Source of the DNA: Acidithiobacillus montserratensis
GTDB taxonomy: Bacteria; Pseudomonadota; Gammaproteobacteria; Acidithiobacillales; Acidithiobacillaceae
Assembly (NCBI RefSeq): GCF_018853465.1
Contig: NZ_JABBOU010000165.1
Location: forward strand, 1 to 21,115
DNA: 21,115 nt
Direction: 5' to 3'
Shown here: in pieces, positions 15,445 to 21,115 of the stretch
Layout of the letters: each line of letters starts with the position of its first letter
Position numbering within the stretch: position 1 is the stretch's first letter
Program-made: the position numbers and the translations under genes
The notes under the pieces: generated by a model
What the model saw: the letters and a program-made list of their open reading frames with translations, nothing else
Told to the model about the DNA's origin: nothing
Database searches by the model: none

Positions 15445-15592
15445 GTCAGGGCAAAAGTACCCAAACCTTCAGAGGGAGCGCAGTTTAAATTTTATGCACC
15501 GTCGGCCCGAAGGCCGCAGTGCTTTAGGTATCAAACGGTTTTGTAGCGGTTGTTTTGCGGCTATTAGACGGATCTTTGATCCGTCTTTTTTT
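15445..15592 (+). ncRNA. Candidate small RNA, copy 2 of a tandem pair
   Basis: A -10-like TATACA (15432-15437, within an AT-rich TATATTATACAAT) would start a transcript near 15445, ending near 15592 (about 148 nt). The middle forms a nested hairpin, GCAC...CGGCC-CGAA-GGCCG...GTGC, at about 15497-15523. It differs in sequence from copy 1 but holds the same place. The pairing-region candidate GTAGCGGTTGTTTTGCGG (15543-15560) is identical to copy 1. An orn leader is the main alternative, but the terminator lies between it and orn. Confidence 0.6.
15566..15592 (+). terminator. Intrinsic terminator of small-RNA copy 2
   Basis: AGACGGATC (15566-15574) and GATCCGTCT (15578-15586) form a 9-bp stem with a TTT loop and seven T residues (15586-15592). 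It ends 52 bp before the orn start. Confidence 0.93.
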
Positions 15593-15644
15593 ATATCGTA
15601 GTGCCTATGATATACTAATGTTGTTTGATCAACAAGGATGTCGT

Positions 15645-16226
15645 ATGGACCCCAAAAACCAGCGCCTGGTCTGGGTGGATCTGGAAATGACCGGCCTGCA
15701 CCCCGAGCAGGATGAAATTCTGGAGATCGCCAGCATAGTCACCGACAACCAGCTCCGTATTATCTGTGAAGGGCCGGTACTAGCGGTGCATCATCCGGAT
15801 GCCGTGCTGAACCGGATGGACGACTGGAATCAGCGCACCCACGGTCAATCGGGACTCATTCAGCGGGTGCGGGAAAGCCGTCTGGATACCCAAGCGGTGG
15901 AAACCCAAACTCTGGATTTCCTTCATACCCATGTGAGTGCGGGTACTTCGCCCATCTGTGGCAACAGCGTTTGTCAGGACCGCCGTTTTCTCGCCCGCCT
16001 CATGCCCCGACTGGAACGCTTCTTTCATTACCGCCTGATTGATGTTAGCACCCTCAAGGAACTCACATCCCGCTGGTATCCCGGCTTTCCCAAATTTCCC
16101 AAGGCGGAAAAACACGAAGCGCTCGCAGACATCCGCGAGTCCATTGCCGAACTGGCTTATTACCGGGAAAAAATCTTTCCGCAAGCGCTTGAATTTCCGG
16201 AAAACTCAGAAGACCCAAGGTGCTAA
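15645..16226 (+). CDS. orn: Oligoribonuclease
   Basis: This 193-residue DEDDh exoribonuclease degrades RNA fragments of two to a few nucleotides to mononucleotides in the cytoplasm, including the pGpG left from cyclic-di-GMP breakdown. The catalytic residues are visible: Asp12 and Glu14 in WVDLEMTG, Asp112 in [11 protein letters not shown], and His157 and Asp162 in [11 protein letters not shown]. Length and the sequence [19 protein letters not shown] are standard for Orn. The start follows AAGGA and gives the usual N terminus; the frame is open 90 bp further upstream, but that part runs through the terminator. An AT-rich -10-like region (around 15608-15620) lies between the terminator and the start. 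Confidence 0.96.
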   Translation: MDPKNQRLVWVDLEMTGLHPEQDEILEIASIVTDNQLRIICEGPVLAVHHPDAVLNRMDDWNQRTHGQSGLIQRVRESRLDTQAVETQTLDFLHTHVSAGTSPICGNSVCQDRRFLARLMPRLERFFHYRLIDVSTLKELTSRWYPGFPKFPKAEKHEALADIRESIAELAYYREKIFPQALEFPENSEDPRC

Positions 16227-16247
16227 AAGAGTTTTCCGTCGCCATCC

Positions 16248-16496
16248 TTACTTCACGGGTGTTGGCAGATTCTGGACCAGGTCGACGCGCACCCGTACCT
16301 CTAGATTTTCTGCCAACACCTTGCAGAGTAGATAATCGCCTTCAGGGCTTTCCTGCCATTCCAGGGGCATGACGACTTCCATATAATGGGTGCCTGTGCT
16401 TTCATCTTCCCAGTGCAGGCGCATGTGCTCTGCGGTGAGTATGGCAATCTGCAAGCGTTCAGCAATCTGGCGTGGCGTAGAGGCAATCGGGGTCAC
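16248..16496 (-). CDS. Small Rof-like protein (tentative)
   Basis: This 82-residue protein starts at GTG (16496-16494) with GAGGAG 5 nt before it. Its layout resembles Rof, the Rho-binding antiterminator: an N-terminal helical stretch, a central strand pair (HMRLHWEDESTGTHYMEV), then GDYLLCKV and EVRVRVDLVQNL, comparable to the EYLVVE...ELRLDKI end of E. coli Rof. Similarity is weak and the call is from pattern only. It is convergent with orn (21 bp apart) and divergent from the LLM gene, with 15 bp between the two starts. If it is not real, the stretch 16227-16511 would be an unusually long spacer. Confidence 0.55.
   Translation of the reverse strand: MTPIASTPRQIAERLQIAILTAEHMRLHWEDESTGTHYMEVVMPLEWQESPEGDYLLCKVLAENLEVRVRVDLVQNLPTPVK
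16258..16320. repeat. 12-bp perfect inverted repeat
   Basis: GGTGTTGGCAGA (16258-16269) is the exact reverse complement of TCTGCCAACACC (16309-16320), with 39 bp between. It lies 31 bp after the orn stop and inside the 3' end of the minus-strand small gene. In orn RNA it would form a stable stem near the message end. Confidence 0.7.
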
Positions 16497-16511
16497 GGAG
16501 GCTCCTCAACA

Positions 16512-17597
16512 GTGAAAATTGATCTTTTTTACGAACTCGCTGTTCCCGCCCACCTGGGGCGCAGCGAAGCCCAAGTTTACCATGAAACCCTGGACGAACT
16601 CAGCCTCGCTGACAGTTTGGGCTTTCATGGCGCCTGGCTGGTAGAACATCATTTCATGCGCGAATATTCCCACTCCAGCGCTCCCGAAGTGTTTCTGGCG
16701 GCAGCCAGCCAGCGCACCCAGCATCTGCGCCTGGGACATGCGGTAGTGGTCCTCCCCTACAATCATGTGGTCCGCGTTGCCGAACGGGTGGCCGCTCTGG
16801 ATATTCTCAGTCAGGGCCGTCTGGAGTTGGGCGTTGGCCGGGGCTTTTCGCCCAAGGAATATCAGCTTTTTGGCAGCCAGATGGCCGACAGCCGTCTACA
16901 TATGCAAGAAGGCTTGCAGATCTTGCGTCAGGCCGGCGGGCCTGCTTTCAACCATCAGGGCAAACTTTATCAGTTTGAAGATCTCGACATACTTCCCAAA
17001 CCAATCCAGCAACCCCATCCGCCGCTGTGGACAGCGGCTGTCAGTCCCGCTACTTTTCAATGGGCGGCCCAGGAAGGCATAGGCGTACTCTCCGGCCCTT
17101 TCAAACCCTGGTTCATGATCAAACAGGACCTGCGCGCCTACAAAAAAAGCTGGGAAAAGCACCATGGTCATGGCGCTCTCCAGCCTGGGCAGAATAATGG
17201 CTTTGCCATGACTATCGGCTGTCTTTGTATGGAAGATGCTGCCGAGGCCAAACGACTCGCCGAGGGATTTACCTGGTATTATCAGCGCCTGCTGGATCAG
17301 ACCCGACCGGTACTGGCACAGCTGCGGGAAAGTTACGAGTACTACCACCGCCTGGGATTTCTGGAGCCATTGCTGCGCCGTGGTCTGAATTTACGCCTGC
17401 TGGAGAGTATGGGGATGGTCGTAGTCGGTGATCCCGATACCTGTCGCAAAAAACTGTCCCGCTATGCCCGTGCCGGCGTCGATCGGCTGATACTTGCGGT
17501 CGGTGCGGGGATGGTACCCAGTGCGGTCACCCGCCGTTCTCTGCGGCTTCTCGCCGAAGAAGTCATTCCCGCACTGAGCCCTCCGGATCACCACTGA
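16512..17597 (+). CDS. LLM-class flavin-dependent oxidoreductase
   Basis: This 361-residue protein belongs to the luciferase-like flavin monooxygenase superfamily, which uses reduced flavin supplied by other enzymes. Family features are the N-terminal strand KIDLFYELAVP, AWLVEHHF (41-48), the LRLGHAVVVLPYNHVVRVAERVAALDILSQGRLELGVGRGF block (72-112), LPKPIQQPHPPLW, and GDPDTCRKKLSRYARAGVDRLI near the C terminus. The GTG start at 16512 begins right at the first beta strand; GGAGG lies 10 nt upstream. The frame is open further upstream but would run antisense through the small Rof-like gene. It overlaps the next gene by one base (TGATG). The substrate is unknown. Confidence 0.88.
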   Translation: MKIDLFYELAVPAHLGRSEAQVYHETLDELSLADSLGFHGAWLVEHHFMREYSHSSAPEVFLAAASQRTQHLRLGHAVVVLPYNHVVRVAERVAALDILSQGRLELGVGRGFSPKEYQLFGSQMADSRLHMQEGLQILRQAGGPAFNHQGKLYQFEDLDILPKPIQQPHPPLWTAAVSPATFQWAAQEGIGVLSGPFKPWFMIKQDLRAYKKSWEKHHGHGALQPGQNNGFAMTIGCLCMEDAAEAKRLAEGFTWYYQRLLDQTRPVLAQLRESYEYYHRLGFLEPLLRRGLNLRLLESMGMVVVGDPDTCRKKLSRYARAGVDRLILAVGAGMVPSAVTRRSLRLLAEEVIPALSPPDHH

Positions 17598-18562
17598 TGC
17601 GGGTCATGGTCACCGGCGCTGCCGGGCATACGGCTGCGGCGCTGCTTCCGAAGCTCCTGCAGCATCCCGATATAGAACAAGTCATAGCGCTGGATACCCG
17701 GGCACCTGCCTTGCGCTCCCGCAAAATGCGTTATCTACCCCTGGATATTCGTGATCAGCAGCTGACACAACATTTATCGGCAGTGGATTGCCTCATCCAC
17801 CTGGCATTTATGGTACTCAGCACCCGGCTGGGGCCGCAGTCCCGCTGGCGCAAAGAAATGCAGGATGTCAACGTACATGGCAGTCAGCATCTTTTTCAGG
17901 CGGCGGCCAGGGCAGGTGTAGGGCATGTCATTTATACCAGTAGTGTAGCCGCCTACGGAGCCTGGCCCGATAATCCTGTGCCCCTGGAGGAAAGCTGGCC
18001 CTGCCGACCCGTACCCGGTTTTGCCTATAGCGAAGACAAGGCTACCCTGGAATCCTGGCTCGACGACTTCTGTGCTCAAACCCCCGAAATGGCGGTCACC
18101 CGGCTGCGGCTGCATGCCATCATTGGCCCCCACGGTCAGCCGCTGGTCAATAGCATTGCCACCAGTTCTTTCGCTCTGCGAATGCAGCATCCGGATCTAC
18201 CCATCCAGTGCCTGCATGAAGAAGATGCCAGCAATGCGCTGTTAGCTGCGTTGGAAAACCCCCACGGGGGCATATTCAATATTGCCGCCCCTGACCCAAT
18301 TCCCTGGTCCAGCATTCCGCGACGCTGGCATTTACCTTTTAATCCTCGACAGTTGCATCAACTCCACCGGGGCCTGCGGCCTTACAGCCGGAGACTCGGG
18401 GATCCGGGCTGGCTGCAGGTTCTGGAAAACCCCCTCATTGTCGATACTCGCCGGGCCCAACAAGTGCTGGGCTGGCAAGCCCGCTATTCGGTCAGCGACG
18501 CCCTGTCTGCCCTGCGCCAGGCAAAGGGACTCAGCCCGCTAAAAGCTTGGAGCGTCTCCTAG
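17597..18562 (+). CDS. NAD-dependent epimerase/dehydratase (extended SDR)
   Basis: This 321-residue Rossmann-fold enzyme acts with NAD(P). The nucleotide loop TGAAGHTAA (6-14) is a variant of TGxxGxxG with alanine in place of the last glycine. DIRD (50-53) and IHLA mark the usual strands. The catalytic set is Ser115/Ser116 in IYTSSVAAYG and Tyr144-Lys148 in YSEDK. A substrate domain follows (IFNIAAPDPIPWSSI, then RAQQVLGWQARYSVSDAL, typical of sugar-epimerase-like SDRs). It is coupled to the upstream flavin enzyme by a one-base overlap and is 18 bp from the diiron oxygenase. The reaction is not known; activity on a non-sugar substrate is equally possible. Confidence 0.87.
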   Translation: MRVMVTGAAGHTAAALLPKLLQHPDIEQVIALDTRAPALRSRKMRYLPLDIRDQQLTQHLSAVDCLIHLAFMVLSTRLGPQSRWRKEMQDVNVHGSQHLFQAAARAGVGHVIYTSSVAAYGAWPDNPVPLEESWPCRPVPGFAYSEDKATLESWLDDFCAQTPEMAVTRLRLHAIIGPHGQPLVNSIATSSFALRMQHPDLPIQCLHEEDASNALLAALENPHGGIFNIAAPDPIPWSSIPRRWHLPFNPRQLHQLHRGLRPYSRRLGDPGWLQVLENPLIVDTRRAQQVLGWQARYSVSDALSALRQAKGLSPLKAWSVS

Positions 18563-18580
18563 AGCATGGCACAATAGCGT

Positions 18581-19471
18581 ATGACTTTTGCGTCCAACCT
18601 TCCCGTACAGGTCCGCATCCAACGCCATCATGACGCGCTGGTCAAGCGTTTGTCTGCCCATAGCAGCCAATATCGGGATCCTGTCAGCACCGTGCCCTGG
18701 GAAAGCCTGTCTCAAGAACAGGCATGGCTCCCCGAAACCTTGGTTTCACTGTATGGTTTGCCAGAGTATGCGCAATTGAGTGACGCGGAGCGCATCCGCC
18801 TGTCACAGGTCGAATTCGTCTCTTTCTGTGAGCTGGGACTCTGGCTGGAAGCTCTATTCATTCAGCGTCTGAGTGCCAATTCTCTGCAGGAAATGTATCG
18901 CGATCCCCAAGGATATCATTATCAACTGCATGAATTGCGAGAAGAGGTCGGGCACAGTCTCATGTTTCTGGAGCTTCAGCAACGCTCTCACCTGCCTTTC
19001 ATGACTCCGCTCAGTGAGCGCCCTCCCCTCGCCCGCCTTTTTGCCCGCTACGCGCCAGAGGGCTCTGCGGCTTTCTGGGCGACCATTCTGATTGGTGAAG
19101 ACGTACCTGATCGGATGAATCGTCTGATATTTTCTCAAAAGGATCTGCCTTCTGCAGTCCTCGCCATTACCCATGTCCATATGCGTGAAGAAGCACGACA
19201 CATGGCTTTTGCCCGTACCACCATCCAGATGCGCAGCCAGTCCATGAACGCTCTGAAAAAGAAGATGATCAGCCCGGTATTGCGCGAGGTATTCCGGCAA
19301 TTTCTGCGCACCTGTTTTTTCCCTTCCGAACAGGTTTATGCCGCTGCCGGCCTCAGTCAACCCAGAGTCTGGGCGCGTCGTGCCCGGCAAAATCCCCAGC
19401 GGATTGCCTTGATGCAGCAGTGTGCCAGTCCCAGCCGGGATTTTTTACGTACCCAAGGTTTTGCCTTGTGA
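18581..19471 (+). CDS. AurF-like diiron oxygenase
   Basis: This 296-residue helical protein has the metal-site layout of AurF-type diiron N-oxygenases. Visible ligand candidates are Glu90 (WLEAL; Glu84 is another possibility), Glu122 and His125 (REEVGH), Glu173 (GEDV), and His200, Glu204 and His207 (HMREEARH). The spacings Glu122-His125, Glu173-His200 (27), His200-Glu204 (4) and Glu204-His207 (3) equal those I recall for AurF (136-139, 196-223, 223-227, 227-230). AurF oxidises an aryl amine to a nitro group; here the substrate is unknown. The ribosome site is weak. Position after the flavin enzyme and SDR suggests a three-gene redox pathway. Confidence 0.8.
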   Translation: MTFASNLPVQVRIQRHHDALVKRLSAHSSQYRDPVSTVPWESLSQEQAWLPETLVSLYGLPEYAQLSDAERIRLSQVEFVSFCELGLWLEALFIQRLSANSLQEMYRDPQGYHYQLHELREEVGHSLMFLELQQRSHLPFMTPLSERPPLARLFARYAPEGSAAFWATILIGEDVPDRMNRLIFSQKDLPSAVLAITHVHMREEARHMAFARTTIQMRSQSMNALKKKMISPVLREVFRQFLRTCFFPSEQVYAAAGLSQPRVWARRARQNPQRIALMQQCASPSRDFLRTQGFAL

Positions 19472-19492
19472 TTTTTTCCCTCCTGCTATAAT
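19466..19492 (+). promoter_or_regulatory. Extended -10 promoter with predicted near-leaderless start
   Basis: TGCTATAAT (19484-19492 region; TATAAT at 19487-19492) is a consensus extended -10. TTGTGA (19466-19471) at 15 bp or TTGCCT (19461-19466) at 20 bp could serve as a poor -35. Transcription about 7 nt downstream would begin 2-3 nt before the ATG at 19502. Confidence 0.65.
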
Positions 19493-19501
19493 TTGAGAAC
19501 C

Positions 19502-21115
<1,614 letters not shown>

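Larger units (their letters stand above)
15402..15593 (+). repeat. Tandem non-coding unit, copy 2
   Basis: Second copy of the unit: GGAAATATTCC (15402-15412), GTACCCAAACC (15457-15467), GGAGCGCA (15474-15481) and the 54-bp block (15540-15593). Small insertions and deletions separate the copies in the promoter and the middle. Conservation only at the ends and in the putative pairing region suggests selection on function, not a recent duplication. Confidence 0.85.

Noticed and set aside
15285..15488. 67-residue open frame through the tandem units
   Set aside because: It spans a strong terminator, and the corresponding frame is not kept between copies.
16386..16511. Upstream extension of the LLM oxidoreductase to an ATG at 16386
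   Set aside because: The extra 42 residues do not resemble the family, run antisense to the small gene, and precede the natural first beta strand.

Overview
The window looks like chromosomal DNA of a Gram-negative proteobacterium. It encodes outer-membrane TonB-dependent receptors, ExbB/ExbD/TonB, an OmpR/EnvZ-type pair, oligoribonuclease and Tat export. The style of the genes suggests an Acidithiobacillus-like acidophile, but nothing here fixes the genus. There is no insertion sequence, CRISPR array or rRNA. The only hint of mobile-DNA ancestry is one small protein near the right end.

Positions 1-13114 form a phosphate-starvation island. On the minus strand lie exbB1-exbD1-receptor1-tonB1 (4159 down to 1, tonB1 cut by the window edge). 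Upstream of it are an atypical winged-helix regulator with a degenerate receiver domain (4247-5035) and a PHS-family phosphate:H+ symporter (5156-6562). A DUF3568-like lipoprotein and a tRNA-Leu(CAA) follow. On the plus strand lies a second complete module, receptor2-exbB2-exbD2-tonB2-phoD (7643-13114), ending in a Tat-exported PhoD-type phosphatase. Three promoters, for exbB1, the symporter and receptor2, carry arrays of three or four Pho-box half-sites at exact 11-bp spacing. In each, the -10 starts exactly 10 bp after the last 7-bp half-site. The simplest reading is that PhoB induces two private TonB systems, a phosphatase and a phosphate importer: receptors bring a phosphorus-containing ligand across the outer membrane, PhoD can release phosphate, and the symporter takes it up.

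Positions 13142-15117 (minus) encode an EnvZ-like kinase and an OmpR-like regulator. The 527 bp between ompR and orn contain two diverged tandem copies (offset about 242 bp) of a non-coding unit. Each has a promoter-like start, a variable middle and an almost identical 54-bp 3' end finishing in a strong intrinsic terminator. They look like paired small RNAs. The conserved region just before the terminator is complementary to the 5' parts of the receptor1, receptor2 and symporter messages, the transport genes behind the Pho boxes. This recalls the OmpR-controlled OmrA/OmrB pair of enterobacteria and is the most interesting hypothesis in the window.

Positions 15645-21115 hold orn, a small minus-strand Rof-like gene, a probable redox operon (LLM flavin oxidoreductase, extended SDR, AurF-like diiron oxygenase), a small possibly leaderless gene, and a phosphoglucomutase cut by the right edge.
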